Part shown: positions 20,243 through 31,975 of the stretch, in pieces
Layout: every line of letters starts with the position of its first letter
Numbering within the stretch: the first letter of the stretch is position 1
Source of the DNA: Blasia pusilla
Taxonomy: Eukaryota > Marchantiophyta > Marchantiopsida > Blasiales
NCBI GenBank assembly: GCA_050084515.1
Contig: CM114273.1
Coordinates: forward strand, 33,728,001 to 33,792,000
Direction: 5' to 3'
DNA length: 64,000 nucleotides
Position numbers and translations under genes: made by a program
The notes under the pieces: generated by a model
Told to the model about the DNA's origin: nothing
Database searches by the model: none
The model's input: only the letters and a program-made list of their open reading frames with translations

Positions 20243-22596
20243 GAGCGAATACGGGCCTGAACCTCCATGAGAATATTCCCGTCCGACATAGTAGCTCTAA
20301 ACAATGCATCAAAGTGGGCTTCCATCAAAGAAGATTGGAGCCCAGTCTGTCCGGAGGTAACTAGGGAAGAGAAAGCAGGAAGAACTGCTCTAGCCTCAAC
20401 AAGAAGGGAGTCTCTACAAGCTGTGAGTGAAGACTGAATTGGGAAAAGACCATCCTCAACCTGGGAAACGTACTGTAAAAGTAGCCGTCTATCCCTAACA
20501 AAAAATCGGGAGCAAAGGAGGGGTGCTACAGTGGCCCAACTCCCTAAAAAAGGTGAAGACGCCACTAACTCAGTCGCTATGAGACCTACTCCACCAAAGG
20601 CAATCGGCCAAGAAGCCTGTCTACGAGCTAACTCCCCTGCGGGGCACTCTAATGAGTTGGGTCCTAGAAGATCCCCAAACGCTTGCATAATCTTTCTATC
20701 AAAGGATCTATACAAGGAAGAAATATGGCTAGACGCCCACACGGTTCTACACAGATAACCAAGTCTACGAGCAAAACATGACGAGAGGATTCCATAAGCT
20801 ACTTGAGGGTCACCAATCCTCGTGAGATCGTCGACATGGAGAAGATCCTCGGTAAGAGCCGCCGCCATAGAACTCGATACAAAGTCATGGCTCCCGAATG
20901 GGACTCCCAAGACACGAAGCCCTCCAACATGTGTCAAAAAACCTTCGGGTAAATGAATATCCGCTGACAAGCCTAATGAAGGCCAAGCCTTGCACTTTCT
21001 CACCTTCACCGCGAGGCCGACACGTGCCAACTGAGCTGAAAAGTGTTGAAATGTAGGAACGACCAAGTCTCCAAGGCCAACAATGTGAGTATCATCTATC
21101 AACGAAGGGAAAATGCAACCCGAGAAAGCCTCCATCGTAGAAAGAACCGCTCGATAATGAGCCAAAGCAAACAATGCACCACCCAAGGGATCACCCTGAC
21201 GCGTTTCGGTAGTAGACTCCAAAACCGTGACCTCCTCCTCGAACCTACCGTGGTGAAAATAGAGGGCCAAGGGGGCCCCATAAAAAGCATGCACGAAGGG
21301 AATCAGACTCGCTATAAGACCCCCTGCGTCTCTCAGCTCCGTGAAGATAGATGCCCGAGACACTGAGTTAAAGGCATTCTCCACATCAACTTGGAGAACC
21401 ACCCACTCAGGATGTATATCTAAACAAGCCCTCAAACCTAAGGCTACCACCTCACAACCGGCTGGCGTGGCAACTCCAAACTGGTGCGGACTCAGATATG
21501 ACTGGAAAGCCTCACGGAATTGCAAAGCCATAGTGCGACTCACCAACCGCATGAGCACCTCCCCTATGGCGATCGGACGGATCCCTCCACCCTCCTTTGA
21601 AAACACCAAAATTCGCTCTGCTCCCAATACCTGGGCTACTATTGTTGGCACTCTCCCCTGAGCTAGGTGAGAGACAACCTGAAGCAACTCGAAAAAGCCG
21701 CTAGCAGAGTCCTCGGGGTGAAAGCAATCGCGAAGGTGTTCGTACATCATACCGGACAACCCTCCAACTGCTATCCTAGGGGAACGCCCGAGTGCCCGTG
21801 CAAAGAGGGACGGTTCTAGGGATAAGGTCATGTCAGGATGGAAGTCACGTACAAATGCTGGGATGTCAACCGCTGGACAAGGATGTAGTCTCCGGAGGGT
21901 GTCGATGGTAACAGTGGAAGGAGGAGCCATATCCATAGGGCGGAGCACACAAGCCGCTCGCGAGTACTCCCTGGCTCGCCCAAGTGTCCTACATCGTCGC
22001 AACCAAGCTGCTACAAGATCGTCCGCTCAAAAACCAAGAGAAGTGCTACCTCTGGCATATGCCACCAACTCGCTCTGCAGAGACTCCCAATCGCCTCCTC
22101 GAAAGCGCCGCAATCGGGCCACAACCTCTCTATGGTCAGCCTTCCCTCCTCGAGTATAGCGAAGACACCAGCGTGGAAGGAGAAGTAGTAGATACCACGA
22201 GAGCTCATCCATAGGATCAAGTGCGATCCTAGATAGGGAAAGGAGGAAAGATTGGCGAAGCTCATCCCGAATGGCATGGGGGATCCTATGAAACAACCTC
22301 GGGCAAGAAAAACGTGTCTCGAAGAGACCTGTGATGCTGCCAAGGTGGGACCTCAACCACTCCCATGCCTCAGGAGAAGGCAATGATGCATGAAACACCG
22401 GTGAGCATCCATGATCGACTGGAGGAACCACCCATCCGAATCTATCAAAGTCATGATGTTTAGCTGCTAAGTGGTTCTGAATTCTTGAACGAGTGAAGAA
22501 TTCGGGACAACAAGGGCATTTCATATCCCGGCTAGACAACCCACTGGCCCTTGCGCGAGGGGTCGATGCGGTCGAGGCATGGACATCGCTCACCAA
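20032..22596 (-). pseudogene. Non-LTR ORF: C2H2 finger plus reverse transcriptase
   Basis: From 22596 to 20032 the frame is open for about 850 codons, with one in-frame TGA at about 22027. The N-terminal part holds a C2H2 finger 'CPCCPEFFTRSRIQNHLAAKH' split here as CPCC and QNHLAAKH (CX2CX12HX4H, about 22460-22525). The reverse transcriptase follows: 'GGLSGMMYEHLRD', 'IRPIAIGEVLMRLVSRT', 'YLSPHQFGVATPAGCE', 'VVLQVDVENAFNSVSRA', 'TRQGDPLGGALFALAH' and the catalytic 'SLIDDTHIVG' at about 21085-21110. The usual xADD is IDD here, which could reduce activity. The frame is lost near 20045, before the endonuclease. Confidence 0.85.
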
Positions 22597-22640
22597 GAAG
22601 AGAACATGACCCCCTCCATCAAACTCGAGAGACTATCCCC

Positions 22641-23494
22641 ACCAGAATCCGCCCCACAACCCCCATACTAGCACTAATGGTAATCGACTCTCTTCCCATC
22701 CACGGAAATGCTCTCCCTAGTATGAACTCTCATCTACCATCTTCACCTAGGACTTATGGCCCAACCCCTTCCCAAAACAATGTAGAGATATTATAGAGAT
22801 ACTAATGATATGGAAAGAGAATAGATGGGAATAGAGTGGGATAAGGGAGAAAAACATGGATCAAACGTGAGCAAGAAACATGTGTGGCTACAAGATAAGG
22901 GTATAGAGAAAAAGGGGTGATGTGGAAGAACAACATGAGTTGTCTTGGAAACATTCATGACATCACAACGAAATGAGACAACAAAGAGGACCCTAACACC
23001 TACATGAGAAACCCTAAAAAATCAAGAATCTAAGAAAAAAATAAATAAAAAATACTTCACTATAAGATTGACGTTGCAGATCAAAACATAGAGGAGACCG
23101 ACATCTCCGTTTTGGTATAAGACACGACCCCCCTCCATCCTCCATCACTCCATCAAAATCCGTCCCATCCATCACCATCCTCCGCCGCCTCCCCGGAAGA
23201 TGAAATACAAGCACCACGAGCATGAGCGAAGCGTAAACCTAAACACAACGCCAACCATAAAGTAATCACTCAAGTTCCCTCACTTCAGACTACCTATTCA
23301 ACTCAAAATACTTCCTTTTCAAGAATAGGTTAGGAAAGAAATGGCATAGTGACTACCGCAGTAGTTGGTTCGGCTGGGGTAATTGTTGTCACAAAGAAAT
23401 GAGCATCGAGTCGGGCTGTTTCTTGATGTCGGTAGAAATACCCGGCGGGTAAGTATGAAGTCGACAAATGAAGTGTGACTTTAGGGAAAAACAA
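22641..23494. other. Spacer, no gene seen
   Basis: Purine-rich AT-leaning sequence with no coding signal. It may contain the 5' end of the non-LTR element. 'gacccccctccatcctcc' at 23127 echoes motifs at both sides of that element. Confidence 0.3.
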
Positions 23495-24507
23495 TGTCAT
23501 GACCCTCATAATCAAACATGCGCCCATGCGAAACAGCAAGAATCTAGTGGACTCACACTAGGATGGATGCGCGTCGGAAAAGTCTCTTAAAGGAGATATC
23601 AGATATGAGACATGAACAAGGCTGAGCATTTCATTTGTAATGGTCGAGACTCGGGAAATCTGGACCAAACGTGAACAAAGATTTGAGAAGAGTTGAGTCT
23701 CAGAAGAGTGGGTTACCAAAGAGGATGAGAACCGGAATTAGACCTTGACTTGCGTTTGGGATTTCACTATGTTTTAAGTCATAACGGCTAGACCTAAGGT
23801 GCATTTGGGACAAGTAAGATGGAATTGGAAGGCTTGTACAAAGCCAATTCCAACGCACCAAAGATTTAGACAAACACAAAAGTAGAGACTGAGAAACTGC
23901 CCAAAGACTGTAGGAAGGACAATTGGGTTGAGGGCCAAAAGAAGCAACGCTAGAGGACTTTCCCAAAGGTAGGGGGAGGTTGGAGAACCCCTGAAGTATA
24001 TATAAGGGGGAGGGTCTCGAAGGGTCTTGAAGGGTGTTTGGGACCTGAACTCTACTTTGGGGAGCCACGGGGTGAACCTAGGGCACAAAATGGATTTGGA
24101 GGTTAGCGTCAGGGTTTGAACACCAAGTCAAGTCCAAGGGAATGAATTCAAAGGTCATCCTTGGATTCCAACCCGTGACTCATTTCTTGGGTATCGATTA
24201 GGGACTCATGCGAGTTCTATTGGACAATTGGAACCGCTAGGTGTGCGAGCGTCGTTTTAGGTGTCTGGATTATCTAGAAAGTCTATCCCAAGTCTAGAAA
24301 GACTTGCCCTTGGAAGTGAAGAGTTAAGACTTGTTGAGCTTCATGAATAGTCCGAGTTCAGAATTGGGGGAGTTGTAAGGCTGGTTGACTCAAACCAAGA
24401 CTAATGAGAGTGTGTTTGGATGTAGATCAGTAGAGTGAGCGTGACTTATTGAACGTGCGATTCCGCAACATGTGAGATTGATGTTCAAGAGGAGTAGGCG
24501 CATGACA
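23495..24507 (+). repeat. Solo Gypsy LTR (1013 bp)
   Basis: The sequence begins TGTCATG and ends CATGACA, the short inverted ends expected of an LTR. It is collinear with the LTR at 56654-57679 over its whole length. A TATA box followed by a G-run lies at about 23996-24010. No primer-binding site follows and no polypurine tract or internal region adjoins it, so it is a solo LTR. The 5-bp flanks (aacaa and actta) do not match, so the target duplication has been lost or mutated. Confidence 0.85.
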
Positions 24508-25199
24508 ACTTATCTCTTGAAGCATCATCCACGTAAAAAAAAAAGAGTTTTGAAATGATTGGGGAAGAGCAAAGGCCACATTCCTTTAAAGGACACAAAA
24601 ACAAGTGCAAAAATAAAATCACGAGTCCAAGTGATACATGTGTGAGTTCCTTAGGAGTCCATGTACTCATAAAATAACTTGTAAAAAATTGATATTTTGC
24701 TAGTAATAACCTGTTTTTACTTATAAAATATCTTACAAGTTCTTTACAAGTCTGTTGTGGCTCAAAGCACTCGCAACATTTGGAACTCTCACAAAAGCTA
24801 ATTAAGTTGCAATTTTCTTACAACATAATAGCATAACATGTGCTCACAAAAAATTACACACTTTCTAATCTTAAAATAGTCATAAGCACCTCAACAATGA
24901 CCTTGTCATCCCTAATAGTAATTCCATAGAGAAGTATGACATTTGATCTATTTTCATGGTAGGTAGATACATCGCATATCCAATTTTAATTATGCATGCA
25001 TTTCATAATTTTTTTAGCGGTATTCCCATATGGAGATATTTCTTGGAATCCATGGATAAAGATTTGGAAGAGGGATAATCATGTTTAAGGATCCCTTCAT
25101 AGATATGCTATCATGGATTCTAATAGAAACCATGAAGGATCAAGTGATTTTATGAATGAAGAAGAAATTGTGATTTCTCATAAAAGCTAATGATGCCAC
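24508..25199. other. AT-rich spacer, no gene seen
   Basis: Very AT-rich sequence with an A-run near 24535-24545. No open frame or repeat could be supported. Helitron Rep traces may begin near its right end. Confidence 0.3.
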
Positions 25200-25299
25200 C
25201 ATAAGGAGGAGTAGGAAGAGTGTCAATTGCAAGGCCTTGCAATTTTTGGCATTTCATCTATATGTGCATTATGGAGAAGAAGACGGAAATCGATTGTCT

Positions 25300-26060
25300 C
25301 ACTTTAGTATATTAACTCATTAACAAGAGTATACAATGGATAATTATACAACTCTTGAGATGCAACAATTATTATGGAGTTACTATATCTTATCTAAAGC
25401 AAAGATATTTTTGGATGGATAATTTGCATCCACATGCCGCAATTAAAAAAAAAAGAGGTTGCCCTCGTATTCATGTTTGATTATTCTTGTTAAAGATGAA
25501 ACTACCATTCATTTTAATGCAATTATGTTAGTAGAGATCTCTAATCCCATCTACCATCCAAGGTTATATTCTATCATAGTTAATTAATATATGCATGGTG
25601 TATGTGGACACCTAATTAAGGCATGTCGTGCATGGGTCTTCGAACAAAAAGAATGTACAGAATGATGTCCTAAGCCTTTTGCAACTATGATATCCCAAAG
25701 TGAGGATGGATGTCTTGTCTAGAGAAGATACGCTACAAGCTTTTCTTTATTTGATTCCCATGTATGGTTTAGTAATAATATGCATTGGATGGTATGTTGG
25801 TCAGTATATAATTATTTTTGTTCTATGATTTTGGTTTCTTAAGATGGACCAAAGAACAAAGATATTAAACACAATGAACCTTTAGATAACTAATGGATTA
25901 TACCATACAATCCACTTTTATATGCCTTATTTGACTATCATGTCAACTTGGAGATTACAAACAATATCTCTTTTGTCAAGTACTTTTATAAGTATATATG
26001 TATAAAAGGTAGTAGATGCTATATCATATGTTATATCTAATAATTCAAACTAATAGGTTG
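25300..26060 (+). pseudogene. Helitron Rep domain remnant
   Basis: The clearest block is at about 25879-26030: 'LDN', a stop in place of Arg or Lys, then 'WIIPYNPLLYALFDYHVNLE' and 'ISFVKYFYKYI'. It corresponds to the conserved DNxWVVPYNPxLxxxYxxHINVE...KYLxKYI block of Helitron Rep proteins. Upstream pieces read 'KKRGCPRIHV' (like QKRGLPHxH), then 'HPRLYSIIVN' and 'CPKPFATMISQSEDGC', in the expected order. The HUH catalytic centre cannot be read as intact. Confidence 0.7.
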
Positions 26061-26369
26061 CTCTTACTAAGATCACGCAATACTTTGATATGAAGTATTC
26101 TAATCCAAAATTATTTCCCCTATAATAAAATTTTTAATGTAATATTACACTAAAAACAAAAATAAACGTCTTTGTAGCTATACCTATTCATGATGTTATA
26201 TATTTTAAAATATTTAGTTTTTTTTGTAAGAGTTCATTTTGGATGTTTATCTAAGAAAATTTTAATATATGTGGATAGGGAAAGCAAGATGACGTTGGCT
26301 AAGATTGCTTCTTCATTGTATTTGAAATGCAACCTATGAATATGTAAGAAAAAATATTGGAGTATTATA

Positions 26370-27330
26370 TCGATATCCGACCTTCAAGGAAACTACCATT
26401 CAATGAGGTCTCTTAGAGGATGATAAGGAGGTATTACTCCTCTTGCTTCCTAGAAGCCAATGAGATTTTGGTGGTTGTTCTATTCCTAAGCTTTTTGTAA
26501 TTATTTGGCTTATAATACTCTTGCCCAACCAATTGTATTGTGAGATCAATTTTCAGTAAATCTCATGGAGGATCTCTAGTACAAAATATGTGAGGTAATA
26601 TATAGTTAAAATTTTAATTTTTTCCTTCAGTCTGTTCCTTTTATAATAATTGATCCTTTATTTTAAAATTGTCTTTTAGATATTTTCATGGCAAGAAATA
26701 GGGATTCTAAATTTACCTATTGAATTCAATTATCATAGTTTTTTCTTCATTGGAAGTGTATTAAAAATTGCAAGATCAAGACCGTAGAGAGATTTTTTTC
26801 TCTACGGTCTCTCTATTGTTGGTTCTTGTGACCTTAGAGAGATTTTTTGGACAATTTCCCCATTGCAATTGTTCAAAGGAGGGGTGATATTGCTCCAATT
26901 GTTACAACTTCTAGTATAGTTGATTTGTTACTTCATAGTGGATATATGACATATTCATGATTACACTTACTAAAACCTCAATAAATAGGATATAGATCAA
27001 AAGTGATGGGGGACTTTTTATTCAAAAGGAGGTCATCATTATATGGTACAAGATACCAATGATCAACCACCATGCATTTTAGGATGTAAATCAAACTCTT
27101 CAAGATATTAAGGGATTCATCTTTGAATGATTTTAAGGATTTGCCATTTGGTGATGATTTTTGGCAAGTCCTTCTTATGGTTTGACGTAGAAAAGAGTGG
27201 TAGAAACCATGAAGAGACTAATTTTTTAGGTTTAGAAGAAAGTTATGATTTTTTTTTAAAGCGTTCAAAAGTTGACTATTGATGCATATCTCCATCAAAG
27301 TAAACACGAGTTTTTCAAAATGGCTATTGT
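26370..27330 (+). pseudogene. Helitron helicase N-terminal remnant
   Basis: At about 26380-26520 the frame reads 'TFKETTIQ', stop, 'GLLEDDKEVLLLLLPRS' and then 'PKLFVIIWLIILLPNQL'. This matches the TFxxAAxxxGLLxxDxxxxxxLxEA block and the following LRxLFxxIL segment of Helitron helicases. At about 27027-27100 'IIIWYKIPMINHHAF' and 'VNQTLQDIK' match the Walker B region (xxIIWDEAPMxxxxAFExxDxxLxDI), and 'DLPFGDDFWQVL' matches the following GDFRQ-like motif. The catalytic Asp-Glu is replaced, so it is inactive. Confidence 0.72.
26780..26809. repeat. 11-bp perfect hairpin inside Helitron copy 1
   Basis: gaccgtagaga (26780-26790) and tctctacggtc (26799-26809) are exact inverted copies around an 8-base T-rich loop. 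It lies between two coding remnants, so it is not the 3' end hairpin of the Helitron. Confidence 0.75.
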
Positions 27331-27648
27331 AGATAGGAGAAGGTAGGGGCATATTCATTTGGACTTAGGGGAATATATTATTAAATTACCATTGAATATG
27401 TTATGTAAGGAGAAGAATAAGATAAATGATCTCCTTGGTACAATATAAAGAGGCATAAAGACATAATGTTCTTGAGGGACTCAACAAGAAGAAAAGATAT
27501 CACTTCTATATTTGCAAGTCCCAAGAGCCCCAAACTAACCATCGTGTCGATTTGCTGAAAAATTTTGAGTCGAGACTCAAAAAAAGTTGCAAAGATGCTA
27601 ATTTGACTTTTAGTTTGCACTTCTCACATAAGTTGAAAGAACATTTTT

Positions 27649-27776
27649 ATTAGACACGCAACACAACCGCAATTGAGCTACAATGGACTTGCAATGGACA
27701 GATATTGGTACTCGTAACATGCTCATAATTATTTCATAGTTATTGCTCATAATTGCGTCTTGTTTGCGTGTCTAAT
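27649..27776. mobile_element. 128-bp foldback (MITE-like) element
   Basis: Inverted ends of about 30 bp (27649-27678 and 27745-27776) begin attagacacgca / end gcgtgtctaat, with a few mismatches and two extra bases on one side. There is no coding capacity. It sits inside the interrupted Helitron gene, consistent with a small non-autonomous DNA transposon. A target duplication could not be settled. Confidence 0.65.
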
Positions 27777-28759
27777 GCATGTTTAACTTGCAAGATACTC
27801 ACAAAGAGCTCACAGATTGACATTTCAAATAAAATTTTCCACATGTAAAATTTCATACGTTCATACAAGATACCAATTATGAAAGATCATTTTTTTTCTA
27901 TGCATGTCAAATTTTTACAAAATTGTAATTCGGTGAGATGATTACATATCTAATTTTACTTAAGTTGCTACCAACATCAAATGCACTTTGCATGTAGGAA
28001 GGGCACTATTGGCCTTGTAGAAGGACTAATGCTCGAAGAAGGCTATATGGCCACTATTGTGGATCACGTCAATACACTATTTATGATCAACCTAACCGGG
28101 ATGGTACCTCTTAATCAACTATAGTAATACCTACTACAAATTGGCCCCATAGTTGGACCACTCTCTGATGTGCTTTCAAAACCTATAACTTAAGCAAGGT
28201 TAGTTTTGCCTTGGCATATCTCCTTGGCCATGTCCTCCTTATCCATGCTCTCATAAGAAGAATGGATATCCCCCCTACAAGTCTTGCACCTAAAATGAGG
28301 ATCCTAGAGGATCCTTGGGGTTAGTCTTTGTTGGCATAAATATAAGAGGAAACTTCTCCCCCATCTTGTCTCTAGTAACAACATTGACACAACTATTAAG
28401 ACTTGCATATCAACTTACACTCACAAAGTGGAGTCAAGTCGTAATTGACTTGTTATGGAGTTGTACGAGCATATTCTCAAAAATAAAATAGCAAAATTTT
28501 CATCCTCTAAAACAATGATCCAAAAAAGGGCATGTATCAATCGCTCCATCCCTAGTAGTTTGTGGAAGATATCAAGGCTAAAGTAATGTCTCGATGCATT
28601 AAAGTTATAAGAAACAATATACAAGACATTGAATATATTTTGAACTATTATGAAATCATTCATATTAATCTCTTACTAACTAAGCTATCTATGTATGCAT
28701 ATGTAGGATCGTATATACTTTAGTTCTCACTCACTTCCCAATGATAGAATCATTCTTTT

Positions 28760-29200
28760 TTACCCTACGTATTTATTGAATACATGTTTACCACCCATTC
28801 TACCATCCCATTGCTTAACCTTAAAAATTGATGCGACAATCATGTTACCAAGAAATATGAATAGTTCTTAAGGTCGAGCAAAAAACACTTGAATGGTGGT
28901 TTGAGGATTTTCACGAATCATTACAAACATTAACATCATAATAGGGAATAAAATTAGAGACCAAATTTTTATACCATGAATTCTATTCCTTCAGTTAGAC
29001 TTTGGATTACCATTTGATTTTAGAAATTTTTAACTTCATGCACTACCATGACTTAGTCTATTAATAAATCTCAAGGTCAAATATTCCAAAATTGAGGCTT
29101 ATATTTGCCCCTAAGCATGTTATCTCATGGACAACTCTAGTGGTTTTATATAAGGCATGTCATAAGAGTTTAGTCCATATAATGGATGGAAATTATATTC
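28760..29200 (+). pseudogene. Helitron helicase C-terminal remnant, copy 1
   Basis: The frame gives 'YLLNTCLPPILPSHCLTLKI', continuing 'DATIMLPRNMNSS' (28769-28872). It corresponds to the EFLNSLxxxGxPPHxLxLKxxxPIMLLRNLxP block. Near 29055-29140, 'NKSQGQIFQN', stop, 'GLYLPLSMLSHGQL' corresponds to the NKSQGQTxxxVGLYLxxPVFSHGQLYVALSR end. These motifs are specific to eukaryotic Helitron and PIF1-like helicases. Stops interrupt it. Confidence 0.75.
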
Positions 29201-30110
29201 AATAAAATAGTAAAGCTATGCTTGCAAGAGATATTTTATTAAAAAATTCTCCCACAAGAATATGATTACACGAAAGGTTGCTCATAAAATATCATTTCAT
29301 TAGAGAAAAATTGATAGGAAAATCCCTCATCATGGAAAACAAAAATATTTCATTTAGATTTGTATTTTTATGATAACGGACTACATTTCATTTATATATA
29401 TATCAATCAATCATAAGAAGAAGAAGATTCAAGGTACTAGTCTTTATTATTATTTTCAATATTTCATATATAATAAGACAAAATATCAACACAATCATTG
29501 TTTTGATTTTAAGTGTCCCTCTAAGATTCAACATTTTGATGTGTGTAAAATTTGGGTGAGGGAAAATATATGCCTTTTATATCCTGGAATATATGGGAAG
29601 TGGTCATAAAGGGAAGAATTGTGTGGTACTAAAAACAAAGGAGGGAAGGGAGTTTTCTTTGTGAGGAGTGTCGTGTTTATTAATGCGGTTATTATTGCGT
29701 TAAGAGATTTTGTTACAAAGGTTCCATAAAATTATGTTTTCTTCCTTTTTTGATTTTTCATTCTTATCATTATATCATCTATTAGAAAAAATATTTACGT
29801 ATCCATAAAATTTTCTCTTTTATTGTGAAATTCATGATTAATAAAATTTAATTTATTATTGTATTGCAAAAAATAGGAATTCATACTCTTCCCTTGATAC
29901 TTCTATCATTCATACTGCATACTTGGAAGAGCATGATTATTTGCAAGATCAAGGAAATATCTTTGATTTTCTAGATATGCTTATAGTTAATTGCCAAAGC
30001 CCTCGAATACCACTTGGATCATGGATGAAGGATAGTATAATCATTTCAATTCTTTCTTTTGAATATGATAGACATTCTCCTTGCAAATCTACAAAGTAAA
30101 AGAGATGTAG
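29201..30110. other. AT-rich spacer between Helitron copies
   Basis: No gene is supported. A short open frame at 29370-29609 has no recognisable domain. Traces of the upstream part of Helitron copy 2 may extend into this area. Confidence 0.3.
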
Positions 30111-30119
30111 TTTTGGTAG

Positions 30120-31480
30120 ATTATTGCATCATTTGGAATAGCTTCGCTATTGCTAGACAGAGAATCTATGATCCATTCACATTTCAAATTCACATCAATC
30201 TTCCTTTAAGATCTACTTGCAAGTAAGCATTTCCTACATTTATACTCAATAGTGCCTATTTCAATACTCGCATAAGCGTATCCCTAAGTATTACAAGTTC
30301 TAATTTATTTTATTTCTAAGTATCTGATTTGTAGTTTAACAATCAATAGTGAGGCGTTGCGCTTAATTCAAAGTGCAAAGCTCATTATATGGGACAAGGC
30401 ACCTATGATTAATCATCATATATTTGAGGTAGTGAATTGTATTTTATAAGATATCATGAGGTGATCTTTGTTGACCTAAGGCAAATAATTTTTGGCCAAA
30501 AACTCATTATATTTAGAGGTGATTTTCGTTAAAGATTGCCTATTCTTTTGTCCCGGAAATCATCCATAAATTATCCAAGCCACTATAAATAGATCATATT
30601 TAAATTCTTTTGTAAAAGTAATGAAGTTGACAATAAAGTTATCAGTTCTAAGGTTGGAAGGTCAAATGTAGGTTCATCAATTTGGTGATTGGTTATTAGA
30701 GGTGGAAGAGGGTTATATACCTTTTCATCTTAATTTGAAAGAGGACTTTATACAATTGTCATGTGAGATGATTACGAAGAGTAATAAGCTAGGTGATCTT
30801 ATTGCTCGTCTTATCGATACTATCTATGGAAGTGATATTTATCAATTTCATGATATCATTTTCTTAATTGATATGGTTATTTTGATATCAAGAAATAGAC
30901 ACATTAAAAAGATAAACGTACAAGTTGTATATTACTTTCATGGAGAGATGTTAATCAATTCCTTTTTTTTTTTGCCATCTTCTTTGATGAGTATGATTAA
31001 AAAAACAAGGCTTCTCATAAATATACACTATATTGTGTATCGAGTTATGTACACAAGAGCATATATACCTTATTTTTGTCTCTATTGAGAATAATTGAAT
31101 GAGTTATATATCCAATTGAATTCTTGAATGCGTGTTTGTCTTTTGGAGCACCTCCATATCTATTGTGTTTGAAGATTGATGCACCGATCATGCTCCTACA
31201 ATATATGAACATGTCAAAGGGACATGGAAACAAGATTCCATTTGGTGATTTGTGGATTGATGTATCATGTAATAGATATTGAAATCATTATAGGGAAAAA
31301 TAGTGGAGATCGAGTTATGATTGCATTGACTCCGGTTTACTTTTGATTTACATTGGTTCGTATTCCCTACTCGTCGTGCTTTTGTTCTAACTATTCATAA
31401 ATCTGAATGTCAAACTTTATAAAAGGTTGGAATTTACTTATCTACTCGTGTATTTTTTTTTCAATTATACACAACACTAT
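30120..31480 (+). pseudogene. Decayed Helitron helicase, copy 2
   Basis: The plus-strand pieces, in order, are: 'GIASLLLDRESMIHSHFKF' (30140-30200, equivalent to the GIASLLLxGGRTAHSRFxI block); 'LIQSAKLIIWDKAPMINHHI' (30368-30430, Walker B); 'WLLEVEEGYIPFHLNL' through 'IIFLIDMVILISRNRHIKKI' (30690-30930, open in a 128-residue frame); 'EFLNACLSFGAPPYLLCLKI', then 'DAPIMLLQYMN' (31120-31210); and 'LTIHKSECQTL' (31385-31420, the NKSQGQ motif). It lies downstream of and in the same direction as copy 1, and keeps the longer open pieces. It is non-functional, with many stops. Confidence 0.78.
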
Positions 31481-31857
31481 CTAGAGTAGGGCAAAAAAGT
31501 TCAATCATGATGATGCTTCACGCTTGGGTATTTAGCTTTGTATATTGTGATAAAGAAAAACTTCTTCGTTGTTAGAGAACTTCTAATTCGAAGCGATGCA
31601 CATTCAAAGGTTTTTTTTTCACATTTCATATCTATGCATAATTTATTATCACATCACAATTTTCTTTATCATATTATACACAAAATGCAAGGATGAAGTA
31701 CAAAATAATGATGGGATGAAAAGAAATCTAGGGTTTTTTTTACATATCCATATTTTTTTAATAAAGATATATGTAATTTAATTATGTATCAATTAGCAAA
31801 AAATATTTTAATTATCATGTGATTAATGATTTTACTAATCTTTTGAACTCTTATTTA

Positions 31858-31975
31858 ACCTTTTAAATCAACTTTGAATGATCTTATTGGTGAAAAGATT
31901 GACCTATGGAAGAGGGTATCAAGAAGAGGTGTTAGAAAATCAAAAAGACATTCTACGATATTAATATAAACTAGT
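31858..31975 (-). repeat. Dispersed repeat family copy (minus orientation)
   Basis: 'ttttaaatcaactttga' through 'tcaagaagaggtg' to 'aaaatcaaaaagacattct' matches the reverse complement of the repeat at 8346-8460. A partial third match lies at 49390-49425 and a further copy at 33522-33600. Confidence 0.6.

Larger units (their letters stand above)
19200..22640 (-). mobile_element. R2/NeSL-like non-LTR retrotransposon with RLE endonuclease
   Basis: This minus-strand non-LTR element has a single main reading frame in the order C2H2 finger, reverse transcriptase, cysteine/histidine knuckle, restriction-like endonuclease. That order is the architecture of the early-branching R2, NeSL and CRE groups rather than of the L1 and RTE elements (which carry an AP endonuclease) usual in plants. 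There are no LTRs and no clear poly(A) tail. The ends given are approximate, taken from where the coding signal and its GC-rich context stop. A short motif 'gaccccctcc(c)atcaaa' occurs near both ends (19240 and 22608) and again at 23127; its meaning is unclear. Confidence 0.72.
25200..29200 (+). mobile_element. Decayed Helitron, copy 1 (Rep-helicase)
   Basis: A chain of degenerate plus-strand pieces follows the order of a plant Helitron Rep-helicase protein. It has a Rep region (about 25300-26060), the N-terminal helicase region (about 26370-27200), and, after an insertion that includes a small foldback element, the C-terminal helicase region (about 28760-29200). Terminal features (TC start, 3' hairpin with CTRR end) could not be located. 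Frames are heavily broken and the DNA is extremely AT-rich, so this is an old copy. Confidence 0.75.

Noticed and set aside
26780-26809. Hairpin as the 3' terminus of a Helitron
   Set aside because: Helicase coding remnants continue downstream in the same direction and no CTRR follows at the expected distance.
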